This document shows, in pieces, positions 1 through 10,168 of a stretch of 64,000 nucleotides of DNA (position 1 is the stretch's first letter; the number at the start of each line of letters is the position of its first letter). A program made the translations under genes and the position numbers. Source of the DNA: Fasciola hepatica (lineage: Eukaryota > Platyhelminthes > Trematoda > Plagiorchiida > Fasciolidae); NCBI GenBank assembly GCA_948099385.1, contig CANUEZ040000061.1:12012001-12076000 (forward strand), given 5' to 3'. The notes under the pieces are model-generated. The model was given only the letters and a program-made list of their open reading frames with translations. It ran no database searches and was not told the DNA's origin.

Positions 1-29
1 TGACCACAATCCTACACGAAGAAGCCGCT

Positions 30-300
30 GTTAATTAGTAGCAGCATGTTGAGTCCGTAGAAAACCCAGTTTGTCTGCTTTCTCGAGGTGCGAACAACTT
101 CCGGCAACTAGGCCTATGTACCAGAGGGCGGAAATTCCAGTACATGCCGGAACAAGACTGACCCGTTTACCAACTGAAACCATCTCTTAAATCGGAAGTA
201 GAGACCAGAGGTGCTGTAATGACAGTAGCAGCCGCCGAACCGACATTTATCTTGTCACGGTTGGTAAGGTTTTCCCCCGGATAAAGAAGCTTCAGGCACC
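30..300 (+). pseudogene. BEL/Pao pol scrap (RNase H end and linker)
   Basis: This stretch resembles, base by base with many substitutions, the part of the degraded Pao-A pol gene at about 54435-54670. Shared landmarks in the same order are a CGAGGTGC word at about 84-91, a CTTCCGGCAA-type word at about 98, a CCAGTACATGCC word at about 139-150, and GCCGCCGAACCGACAT at about 230-245. In the better copy this covers the end of the RNase H domain (the NPADL..RG region) and the linker to integrase. Several stop codons break the frame. It is an old relic of the Pao-A family; I could not follow the similarity beyond about 300 by eye. Confidence 0.6.
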
Positions 301-2870
301 AGTACTGTTGGGCAGGTCTTCATCCCAGTATCTTGAGAATTTTAGTTTTTCGCCATAGGCCTTGCTTTGAGCAATATAATCAACGGGCTCTTCGGCTGAT
401 TACTGTAAGAAAACTTCAAGAGCCCAGTTGTCAGTCCTAGACTCCTGTGACCGCGCTCCATAACTGCAACCTGTTTTAAAAAGAGTTAGCTGAACTACCG
501 CTCTCAGCTACTGAAATCATTTGGAGTACCCGAATAGCGGTGAGTCCGCCAGTGTATTTTGCAAATTTGTAGCAATAGCACTCGGAGTCTGCTTCGGCTC
601 CACACCCGGTAGTGCTGCACTTACTTCGGGACTGTTCGGCTATGCGGTTTTTCAACTCCATCAAGAACTGATATGCTTCGGCCCAGCAATTGAGATCATT
701 CCGTACTTTTGCACCTTCCGAATGAAGGGCAGCCAGATTAGTCTCCCATCTGACACGGCGCAGCTGCCAAGGTTCGGGTCATCAATTTACAGTATACGCA
801 CTAAAACTGGTTCTGGTACTGCTGTGTAGTGCAAAATTCAGTTTCGTTTATCTAGTAGAAAGTGTAAAGTCCAGCCGATCGAGTGGCTGGGAGGCGGATT
901 TTGAACAACTTTGAAGCAATTCAAGACAACGTCCATTCTGAACAACTACAGTACCTTATAAGAGAAATTTTGCCACTTCGCAGCAACCAAATCTCTTAAG
1001 TTTCTCCTCTGAGCCCTCACCCTCCAAAACTGGCCAACAAATCAAAATCTGCATCTCATCTACGGCAAAATTTTGAAAACCGAAGAGAAGACTACCGATT
1101 ACAGTTTCAACGAAGTTCAGGCTCAGCGAATAACTCTCGACGCCGTGATGGCTGTCTGACTAGTGGCAAAGATGTGGTGCAGTAAAACAAACAATCGCAA
1201 TTCCCGTGACGATAGTTCATGAGGACGAAGTATTGTTTTTTGTGGTATGGATGTTGGTGAAAGGAACGGGGCTGCTTCGACTCTGTAACACTGGCCCGAA
1301 ATATCTAACCCGGATTTTTCTCGTGCACCGCTGGGCGTAATCTGCCTAATGTCCCGGCTAGACCTACTATTCTCCAATGCTTTAAACTAATATTCGTTAC
1401 CAGCAACCTCGGGCCGGACAACGGGTTCGTCCACCCGTGGTTCTTCCCGTTACGGCAGACAAGAAAACCCGCTTGCTACTTGAGAAGAGTTAGCTGTTGA
1501 ACTTAGTCCACAAGTGTCTGGTTCAACCTCAGTACAACAAATCTTTCTAATGTCGCGGAGCACTGATCCTTCGCTATTCCTCACGGTTGCGTTTCTCACT
1601 AAGCCATGGTCCAAAAGCAAATTACTTTCAGTGAATCCACTTGGCCGCCATGTGAGCGGCCAAGCTTCGCAAACTAGTAGCAACACGTCACCCGATCTGT
1701 AATCACTTCCTCAAGTTAGCCATTTCCGCTACTTTTGCAAAATTGGCAGAAATTCTCTGATCCACCTCTTTCAAAACATAGACCCGCAGTAGTTTGCCTG
1801 TTTTCACCAAGAGATACTCGTGTTTCGGGATCAATCCGTCATCAGGATACATGGATTGTTGGGCCTGAGCACTGACAAATCAGGTCAGTCCGAGGTGACA
1901 GGTACAAGCGGCCTTCCATTTACCATTCACCCACCCACTGCAAGAAATCTCAATATTATTTCGCCGGTCATCGGCTGCTCGTCACAATATGAGAGAAGCT
2001 CTCTCATGGCCAGACGCACCATGATCATTCGTGTGCTACTTAATTGAGGGCTAGATGACGTTTAAGTGCTCCTGTACACCCCGTAGTGACAATCTGTCAG
2101 CGGTTTTATCTTCAGACCATTTTCTGGTCAGGTTCTCCAATTCGTTTTAATCCCCTAAAATAGTGCACCGCTATCAGCGAAAGCCTCTGATGGTGTCAGT
2201 TTCCTCCATATGGAAAGTATTAGCTTCACAATGAACGAATCTGCATCCATGAATAAGTAAGTCCCGTATGTAAGGCACGCATCTAGAGGAATATGAACTC
2301 CTTAACATGAGACGTATTTTCCAAGTTATCTGCACCGAAAAATGTCTCAGGTGATCCTGATCCACGCGGGTGGCCATTAAGGTGACGGAAAAATACTGCC
2401 TTGTACTTTCTCCCAATAATCCTAGAGGTTGTGGAAAAGAGACCGATAGATTTGTTAGTGGGTCTTTTGACCACCCACCTATTACGAGGGTGTCAGTGCC
2501 ACTGGTTTGTCAAATTAAAATCGCGCCTCACAAAGAGTCAGTCTATTTTAAACGGAGCCACCGCTACATCCGATAAGAAGGACCCACGTGCGATGTGCTG
2601 ACTTGACTCACATGGCGCGTTCACGTAAAACTTTGTCCCTCGGAATTATTGAAACTGCAACCACGAACTGGAATAAAGTATGGAAATGATCAGATTTTTA
2701 TCACAAAATGTAATAGCTGATTTGCAAAACAAGATCACAAATGCCCTGAACACTCGCTTATGTAATGCAAGTGAAGTTCATACACCTTCACCACAGCTTG
2801 ACTCGATAGTCTATCGCCTATCAATCAAAATCTAGTCGCCTTTAATTTGGCTCCTTCTGTGGTGGACTAG
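301..2870. other. No recognisable gene
   Basis: Only short overlapping frames occur here (up to about 100 codons), on both strands, and none carries a motif I recognise. A 102-codon frame at 521-829 and a 75-codon frame at 1820-2047 look like chance. The stretch may be further decayed retroelement sequence, given its neighbours, but I see no direct support. Confidence 0.5.
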
Positions 2871-3260
2871 ATAGCCGATTGTCTTCAAAACCGCGGCCTT
2901 TGTCTCTGGTTAGGGAGGCCATCTTTTTTGTGACAGGTACCGGTTTTAAGGTGTTTTGGGGCCGCCGCATTCACAGTTTTCATACAAACCTGCTAAGAGT
3001 TCTGATGAGCTCCTTTTCCTTGTTTGTAGATGAACCAAAAAGGTCAGTAACACGGTTGATACCGAGATGCTGTCGGACTTGGATACCCTTTGCAAGTGGA
3101 CAAACTACGTAGGCCTACTTCTGAATTGCGGTAAAAGTAAGCAGCCTTTAGCGAGTTGATCGCCAACACCACTACATTCTAACCCTACGAGCTCCCTCGA
3201 GCTTTATGAGGCCACAAAAACGGGAAATTAAAGGACACCGGTTTAAGAGTCCCTTAGTTC
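2871..3260 (+). pseudogene. LINE reverse transcriptase scrap
   Basis: Translated in shifting plus-strand frames, this resembles the palm-to-thumb part of CR1/Jockey-like reverse transcriptases. A segment reading NLLRVLMSSFSLFVDEPK at about 2985-3040 occupies the place of the usual NDL....LFADD-K segment, so the catalytic FADD has become FVDE. In another frame a DLDTLCKW..Y.GLLLNCGKSK segment at about 3070-3140 matches the usual DLD.L..W....L.LN..KSK block. At least one frame change separates the two. It is a short dead fragment, and the family assignment rests on these two blocks only. Confidence 0.5.
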
Positions 3261-4285
3261 CTCAGCTCAATAAGCCTCACAAGCCAGCGAGGTTCAAAGG
3301 GTCCCGTATCGACTCCAAATGAATGTTTATTCTAGAAGCATGCAGCCTAGCTTCAATTCACGAGAATATTACCCGGCTTCACCCAGTTCGAGCTCCTTCT
3401 CTAGTGAGGAATTAGAAGATTCTAGAAACTTTGTAGAACAGTCTAGCTCAAATCATACCGGGTCTTGTGAATCTACGTCTTGCGGGGAGGTTGGCAAATT
3501 CGGAACTTCTGTTCCCTGACCGGAGGTGGAGAAGAGGAAGCTTAGTTGAGATTTTAGACAGTCTAAAGGGATAACGGAAAACAGTTCGCTCCTGAATTCG
3601 ACGGGGGCACGGCCCAGAAAGAATAATCCAAGACCAAAGAGGCGCGATACAGTCTGAACTATCGAACCAATTTCTCCCCTTTTAGATTAGTCTAGGCACG
3701 GGAAATTTCTTAAGGTCGGAAAGCACTTCCTCACTGCCAGGTATTTCGAGGATGGTCCCAAAGGTGCTGGCAGTGGTCAGATCCACCGCTCCGACTGGCT
3801 CAAGTTGGGCGCGCAGGCTCTCTGCCACGATTAGAGGGTGCAGGTATTCTGGCGGATCATCAACTCTGTGTTTAACTTATGAAGTATTTTTGAATGCGGG
3901 TCCGTTTCACCGTCATTGCGAATTGCGCTACACCTCGCCGGATCGTGTGCTGTTAGGGGTTCAGTTTCCACTAAGCTATCTAGAGTGATCTCAGGAATAA
4001 TAGCTCAAAGGAATATCCTCACAACTCAAAATAATTCGGGTTTTTTTCTGAACAATAAACTCATAGGTAACCAGCTGACCTACAAAGGTTTGTTGGAATA
4101 CCTTCTCAACTGCCAGTGCAGGATAGTTCAGTGTTCCCCATTATCAACACGTTTATCTCCAATCCTATAAAATTACTTTTACAAAGAATGCCTAAAGCGC
4201 CCTCTGTCTGCCTTCACCACCGACTGACGAGCCGTCTTCCGTGAGCGATCACTAAAAGCCCCTGACACCCTACAGCTTCGGTACC
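3261..4285. other. No recognisable gene
   Basis: A serine-rich 66-codon frame at 3319-3519 and an 84-codon frame at 3916-4170 are the longest items and show no motif. The 3' part could belong to the 5' end of LINE-1, whose first recognisable coding begins near 4286, but no boundary is visible. Confidence 0.45.
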
Positions 4286-6240
4286 TTGCTCGTACCACTA
4301 GTTGTTATCCACAGTGATGCTGGTACCAAATTTAGAGCACTAGAACGAAACCCAGAATCCTTGGAAGGACAATTGCGTACCATGGATAATGCTGTGACCG
4401 CGATGTCACCGCTAACGTTTATCGTGGATCCTTCAAAATACCCGAACACCCTAAGTTTACTAAAGGCCGGTTGCTTTCCGGGCTCAGTTGCTTCTGAAGT
4501 CCACCAAAGAATTAAAAGATCCACGAATGCTGTGGTCTTTAATATTCCGGACCGTCTTTCTCGATTAAACAATCGTTGTTTCAAGTCTGCGGTATATCCC
4601 ACCACGAATGCGGCTGCGTACGAATAAGAAAAAGTCACAGCGGTATATGTGTCCACTTCTCTTTCAGTTCCGTGAGGGAAACATTGCCACCAAATTCATC
4701 AGAAAGAGAGAGGCTATCGCCAAAGCCACCCCATTCAAAAGCATAAAAATTGTCGCCGACCATACCCCGTTGCAGAAGGACGTCCTGAATTTGGTAATCG
4801 GCAATTTCTCATCAATGCAATCTCCCGATCCAGGGCCACCCAACCCCCTCAACAACCTTCCACAGTTGACACATTCACACACGCACCATCGACCAATTCA
4901 CCACCAGTGGATGTAGACCTCGATATATCCCGCTCGTCGCCAACTCAGCGCCCATTCAAACGGCTTCACATTACAACCCAATCTCCACCGTTACCTACGG
5001 GACGTACCAAAAGCCGAGCGATACAATCATCTCTCAAAGACAGCTATCGCTCTGCCATTGGCTTGTTTTCTGAGCAAGCCAAGAAAGTAAATGCTTCCAA
5101 CTCACCACCCCGTACCAACAAATCAGCAAAAACATCGTCCCCAACGAAATCGTGCACAGCCTCTTCCCCCGTTTCTGCTGCTTCCCGTGGCCTAGATCAT
5201 CTCAGCCTCGGCATCACCGCCCCCCCCAATTTGCCTCATAAACCAGCATAAGGCTTCCCGTTTAAGCGCCAAACAAATTTTAACCCAACCATTTCAATCA
5301 CCGGCACACCCACCGAAACTCCTCGATCCCTGCGTTCGTACTCCACCTGTGCACCTAAGTAAACATCTAAAGACCTATGTAGCCAACCCCAACGTGGTGC
5401 GACCAACTACTCGTACGTCACCCTCGTTTTGTCTGCCGATGCTCCACCATATTGCAAATTTGCCCCTGTTTATAACACCACCACCTTTGTCACCAACACC
5501 CGGGCCTTCTCATAATCCAGTACACCATGCACAGCGTTCGTTGTACTCGCTCAATGTTTCACCCGGTCGAATTCAGTTACCAGACCTTCCTTTAAGCCTC
5601 CCACCTCAATGCGGCCCCTACCTGTACCCCAGAAACTTACCTACCTCAATCCAACCGCGGCAGTACACAATCAACCACCCGTTCGAATCGGGCTCCCACT
5701 TTACCCAAACAACCAGTGGCACATCCCATGGCTACTCAGTACCGACGCAAAATACCAATTTTTTTCATTATACACCCTGGGCGAAACATGGCCCCATATC
5801 ATAGCTCTATCACAGAAAATTCATCCCCACCTGTTCCCCGATGGTGGTCTAACCATCAGTCCACCAACTCGTATTTCATCCACAAACCTAGGCCCCGCCT
5901 CTTTAATTGCAGACAATACTTCTAACTTCTATCCACTCCACACTGTTTCTTCGCTTCAGACTCCTCCACTCATCTTTAACGAAGCTCTCCTTGCCTTCTT
6001 GGTTGATCCTGCGGCGGCCGGTCACTCCATGCGCTCTCAATCGAACTCAGAATCACCGAATTCGCTCGCACCACCTGTCCTACTAACACTCTCCCAATCT
6101 TTACTGGTCATTCTGATACTGACCAAACGTCCCTTTATTTATCCTCGACTTACACACATAGTAATCTATCCAGGACTGTCTCATCCACCTAATCTGTACC
6201 AGGACTAGCAAAGCCACCAAATCTATCTCCTCCGGCCCCA
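4286..6240 (+). pseudogene. LINE-1 ORF1-like protein remnant
   Basis: The frame at 4286-4627 includes a segment RSTNAVVFNIPDRLSRLNNR typical of the start of the RNA-binding (RRM-like) domain of LINE ORF1 proteins. The next frame, from 4608, includes MCPLLFQF....A.KFI.KRE.IA......IKIV.D.TPLQK, which resembles the C-terminal domain with its terminal TP-Q motif. Proline- and serine-rich frames follow at 4907-5251, 5349-5804 and 5609-6208. At least three frame changes separate the pieces. The product would have bound the element's own RNA as a chaperone. The domain call comes from motif resemblance only. The proline-rich tail could instead be the N-terminal part of ORF2. Confidence 0.6.
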
Positions 6241-6264
6241 ACGCTCGCACAACTGCCTGTTGCG

Positions 6265-7341
6265 ACAGTACAAAGAAGCACAACACGTACTTCTGTTTTT
6301 GTCATCAATATTCGCTCACTACCAGCAAACATTCATCTTCTGCGTGCCCGGGTTCTTGTGTCCAACTACGACTTCATCCTCATCACAGAAAGGTGGCTTA
6401 ACGCAAACACTCCCAACTTAGACTTCACAATATCTGGTTACAAGGCTTTCGGCAACTCTAGAATACATTGTCTAGAAGGGGTTTGCCTGATATACTGCAG
6501 AAAAACTTTTCCTGTTTCGTTGATGCAACACCCAGTCCTCGATGCGGCTGATGACTCAGTCTGGGTAGCAGTTAAACTGCAGCCACAAGAACTCTTGCTC
6601 GGATGCATTTACTGATCACCTGAATCAACCGGGGACAATATTGTACATATTATTGACGCCTCCCACTTTGCCTCTACTTACCCCATCTATCACAAGTTGA
6701 TCGCAGGTGATTTCGACTCTCTAGGAGTGTGTTGGCCATCACACTCTGGCCCACGACGTTATCAGGATTTCGTTACCTGTACACACCTCTGTGGTTGGAC
6801 TCAACACGTGCAATCACCTACTAGAGGAAACAACACTCTCGATCTGTTTTCTCAAGGGCTTAATAAGGTAACCGCTTCTGTAGGAGATAGCTTTCCCAGG
6901 TGTGACCACAGGGCCGTCTCGTGCTCCTTTTCTGTACCAAAAGTCGTTATTTCCTCCATACCGTCTGCCAGACCATATCACTTAGCTCACTGGAGCAGCC
7001 TTCCGAAAATAATCAGATCTCACAATTGGGAGACATCATTTCTTTCGCCCGATCCTCAGGTGGCAGGAGATCAGCTATATTTTATTCTCAATCAGTCTTT
7101 AAACACCATCACCCCAACTATGCCACCACTGACGAATTCTAGAACAAACAGACTCTCGCGGATGAAATCTAAACTCTCCAAACTCCAACGACTTGCACTC
7201 AAAACCCGGGAATTTTCGGAATATATCCAAGTGGACCGACTGTCAGTAAAAATCAAATCACAAAATGAACTCTTGCTCACTCAGCAAGAATCAAAAGCCT
7301 TGTGCAACCCCAAGAAAACGGGAATCCCGAGTAGGTTATGA
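6265..7341 (+). pseudogene. LINE-1 apurinic-type endonuclease domain (broken)
   Basis: One plus-strand frame carries the signposts of an APE-type endonuclease in order: the N-terminal NIRSL (about 6307), ITERWL in place of ITETWL (about 6385), IGCIY-like LGCIY (about 6600), AGDFD in place of GDFN (about 6703), T-RGNN-LDL (about 6820-6845) and a CDHR block in place of SDHR (about 6902). The enzyme would nick target DNA to prime reverse transcription. A TGA at 6613-6615 interrupts the frame directly after LGCIY. The substituted threonine, asparagine and serine positions also speak against activity. The frame continues into the linker to RT and ends at 7339-7341. Confidence 0.75.
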
Positions 7342-7499
7342 GAACATGAAACCCTCAACCCTGCAAGATTATACCCTTCATCACTCTTAACAACTGCCTT
7401 CTGGATAAACCGGAAGAAATAGCTGAAGCTCCCAACACATTTTTCACTTCAGCACTAACGGACAGCGTCCCCATTCCTGGAATACACTCCCCATGTTTA

Positions 7500-8460
7500 C
7501 CCAGTGAGACTCTGTCTACAGTTTCATTTCACCCCAACGATATTTCTCCTCTTCCAGTCTCTATGAAACTATTTTACCGCCTAGGTCCAGACGGCATTCC
7601 GCCGGCTGCTTTTACTCTGAGGGGTCCAGACATTCCTATCCTTCTATTTAATTTATTTAACCTGTCTATGAAATTTACTTCGTTCCCTAATCAAAGGAAA
7701 ACCTCTTCAAATAACCCCATTGCACAAAAAAAGGCTCTGTTCAAGTTCTCGAGAATTATCGTCTTAATAATCATACACCGATTGTCTCCAGAATCATGGA
7801 GAAGCTCATTAAGAATAAGATAATGATCCACGTTTTAACAAATGACTTGCTCAATGTAGGCCAACACGGTTTCCTGAAAAACCGTTCGTGCTCTACTTGT
7901 CAAGTTAACTTCTTGAACTCAGTCACGGAGGCTGCTGACAAAGGCATGTCCATGATTATTATCCTGCTTTATACGAAGAAGGCTTTCGACCGAGTCTCAC
8001 ACACTAGGCTTTTATCACAGGCCAGATCTTATGGCATCACGGACCCGTTACTCTGTTGCTTGGATTCTTGTTTCTCTGACCGTCATCAGTTGGTTCAGAC
8101 TAATGGTTCCGTCTTCGAACCCAAACCCGTCACCAGTGGTGTCACCCAAGGCAGCGTTTTGGGTCAACTACTCTTCTTCATTTACATAAATGATGTTTTC
8201 AGTGTGTTCACCATGGAAGTCTCCGTCTCTTCGCGGACGACATCAAAATCATGTGTAGTTTTGATTCCAGTCAACTTAGTACAGTTATCAGTGATGTACG
8301 GCAAGGTTTAACAGCTCTTAGTTCTTGGTGCACCACTTCAGTATTGAAATTTTCTGCGGAGAAAAGCAACATTCTTACGTTCAAACGCAATGTCCCCCTG
8401 GGTATGTTCAGTATTGCCGGTCACCCGATTTCCATCAGCCCGTTAGTACGAGATTAAGGT
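7500..8460 (+). pseudogene. LINE-1 reverse transcriptase domain (frameshifted)
   Basis: RT motifs appear in order but in three frames. GPDGIPPAAF is at about 7587 (frame 3). GQHGFLKNRSC, KKAFDRVSH and SGVTQGSVLGQLLFFIYINDV lie between about 7860 and 8195 (frame 2). The catalytic FADD block is at 8230-8241 (frame 1), continuing through a thumb-like segment to 8457. These blocks are typical of CR1/Jockey-type LINEs. Because the FADD block lies in a different frame from motif A, no single product could be catalytic. The same region in LINE-2 is one open frame, which makes the frameshifts easy to place. Confidence 0.8.
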
Positions 8461-8539
8461 TTGCAACATTCAGCCACCTTCACTTTTTTTGAACACACTG
8501 TCACCCAAAACGCTAAGGCTAGAAGAATAATAGGCCTGC

Positions 8540-8769
8540 TTCATAGGACATTCCACCTCCCAGAAAGCAAATTCAGCACATATAAGACCCCTCGTTAGGC
8601 CCCTTCTGGAATACTGTTCCATAATCTACTCTAACATGCGCCAGCGGGACAGAGTGGCTATTGAAAAGGTTCAACGGCTAGTGACAAAAGAGTTGATTGG
8701 CTTCACCACTCAACTCAATTACAGCCAAAGCTGTGGACATTTGAAACTAGATCCCCTGTGGCTTAGACG
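8540..8769 (+). pseudogene. LINE-1 C-terminal domain, part before Gypsy-1
   Basis: The frame at 8636-8769 reads as the basic C-terminal region of the LINE RT protein, with blocks RVAIEKVQRLVTKELIGF and LDPLWLRR that match the corresponding LINE-2 blocks at about 24565-24680. The first bases of the Gypsy-1 LTR follow at 8770. The last four bases (8766-8769, GACG) are the target duplication. Function of this domain is not defined by any motif I can see. Confidence 0.75.
8766..8769. repeat. Gypsy-1 target-site duplication, left (GACG)
   Basis: GACG precedes the 5' LTR and is repeated at 14362-14365 after the 3' LTR. A 4-bp duplication fits a Gypsy integrase, and it restores the LINE-1 frame when one copy is discounted. 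Confidence 0.8.
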
Positions 8770-9172
8770 TGTAGTGACCTCGATCGTTTTGAGAAAATGG
8801 CTATTTTCTGGACACCATTTTGGATCCATTTTTTCCACGATCCTTTCTGACGTTTGACATTGACCTCAATGTTTTCCGGTTGCCTACGTTTTACTGGAAT
8901 GACTCTTCCGTCGACCTCGTTTTAAATCTCTTTCACTTTCGGTCGTTCGCTCGCGGTTCGCTCTCTGCACAGCCGTCGCGTTTCGTTCCGTTTTCCGCTC
9001 GGTGTATCTCTCGTATCGGTACTGTTTCGGTGCCACGATATATAGAATACACCTCGCATCTGTAAACCGACTTACGTCTTCTCTTTTCGTCCGATAGAGG
9101 GGATATCGTTGGTATTCGCTGCTAGACCCGATAGGAGACACGTTCGCCAGCCGCTCTTGAACGTCTTCTATA
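8770..9172 (+). repeat. Gypsy-1 5' LTR
   Basis: Identical to 13959-14361 except position 5 (G here, T there), a T/C difference near 9158 and the last base (A/G). It starts with TGTA like Gypsy-2's LTR, but ends TCTATA rather than the TACA ending of Gypsy-2. A TATA-like word (GATATATAG) at about 9038-9046 is a plausible LTR promoter. Confidence 0.88.
9037..9046 (+). promoter_or_regulatory. TATA-like box in Gypsy-1 5' LTR
   Basis: CGATATATAG lies about 130 bases before the LTR end, a sensible place for the element's own transcription start in R. No experimental or positional proof; the same word is in the 3' LTR at about 14226-14235. Confidence 0.35.
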
Positions 9173-9182
9173 TTGGTGAGCC
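9173..9182 (+). other. Gypsy-1 primer-binding-site candidate
   Basis: TTGGTGAGCC begins directly after the 5' LTR. The same ten bases sit one base after the Gypsy-2 5' LTR (17061-17070), although the flanking sequences differ. Conservation at this place marks it as the tRNA primer site. CsRn1-type elements are reported to use a tRNA-Trp primer, but I did not verify the match. Confidence 0.65.
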
Positions 9183-9304
9183 AAAAAACTTCCAGAACCT
9201 CCTGGATTATTCGCCCGCTCGGTGAGTCTGTGATTTATTGCTGTTTTACGTCCCCTCTCGATGCACGATATATATTTTTTACGATATATTATCGCAACGT
9301 GACC

Positions 9305-10168
9305 ATGTCAGAAGATAAGGTGCAGCTCGACACAGATCTCACTCTGTCTGCGGTTGCTTTTAAACCAGTGGCGTTTATCCCTCATGATCCTGAGTTTTGG
9401 TTTGCAGCCTTAGAACTGCAGTTTGAGGCACGTACGATTGTTGGCCAACGCCGACGATTTTCCTATGCCTAAGAGGCAATCCCAGATGATTTTATCGCCT
9501 CGGTGAGGGACTTAGTATTAAATCCTCCTCAAGTGCAGCCGTACGATCGGCTTAAAGAGGCTATATTGCAACATTTCCTTCCTTCTCGGGAGGAACGGTT
9601 ACGTCAGCTACTAGCACGACACCCCAAAGGGGATACTAAAACCAGCCGCCACCTAGCTCATCTCCAGTCTTTGGCAGGGCCCGCCGATAAGGATTCGGAG
9701 ATAGTTAAGGAACTGTGGTTGGACTTTCTACCCTTCCATGTTCAGACCACCGTTACTGCCCTCCTCGAGGACTCGTCCTTGGAACAAGCAGCCGCCGTGG
9801 CTGACAAAATTGTCGCACGTGTCGGCAGTGGGGCTAATCCCCTCACTGCCACGACATCGCGCAATCCTAGGGGTGTTGACCTAGATAAGTCGCCGGAGAG
9901 GCTTCGGCACTCTCAATCCATCCAGCGCCGCCTGTCCTTCAAGGACAGAGGTAAAATACCTACTCCTCGCAGTGGCCCACGTAAACAACGGCACGGACGG
10001 GCGCCCTCCACTGCTCACGTCCGCCGTGAATCCGCCTCACTTGCCTCGTCCAAATCAGATCATCCCACCTGTGGCTTTTGTTGGTTCCATCGCGGTTTCG
10101 GACCAGCCGCCCGTAGGTGCAGACAGCCGTGTTCATACGCGACGGGAAACGCCACTGCCGGCGAGTAG
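9305..10168 (+). pseudogene. gag: Gypsy-1 Gag, one in-frame stop
   Basis: The frame starts at the ATG at 9305 (MSEDKVQL) and begins with a capsid-type region (FIPHDPEFWFAALELQFE). It meets a TAA at 9470-9472 and then continues unbroken in the same frame to 10168. The continuation has the pattern PPQVQPYDRLKEAIL..F..S.EERLRQLL and a later ELWL-FLP...QT segment common to Gypsy-type Gags. A zinc-binding-type box lies at 10079-10132: CWFH, nine residues, C, RQP, C. This C-x2-H-x9-C-x3-C arrangement, in place of the usual CCHC knuckle, is the hallmark of the CsRn1 group. Gag would form the particle and bind RNA. Pol begins in the overlapping -1 frame, so frameshifting is the likely expression mode. 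Confidence 0.85.

Noticed and set aside
1195..1240. Hammerhead-ribozyme-like words (TCATGAGGACGAAG)
   Set aside because: Part of the core looks right, but the CTGATGA and GAAA elements are incomplete and no flanking stems form by eye.
4270..4656. 128-codon minus-strand frame opposite the LINE-1 ORF1
   Set aside because: The plus-strand frame in the same place has the RRM-like NIPD motif; the minus frame is its shadow.
8820..9065. 81-codon frame in the Gypsy-1 LTR, present identically in both LTRs, as a gene
   Set aside because: Duplicate identity is due to the LTR pair; no motif and no plausible product.
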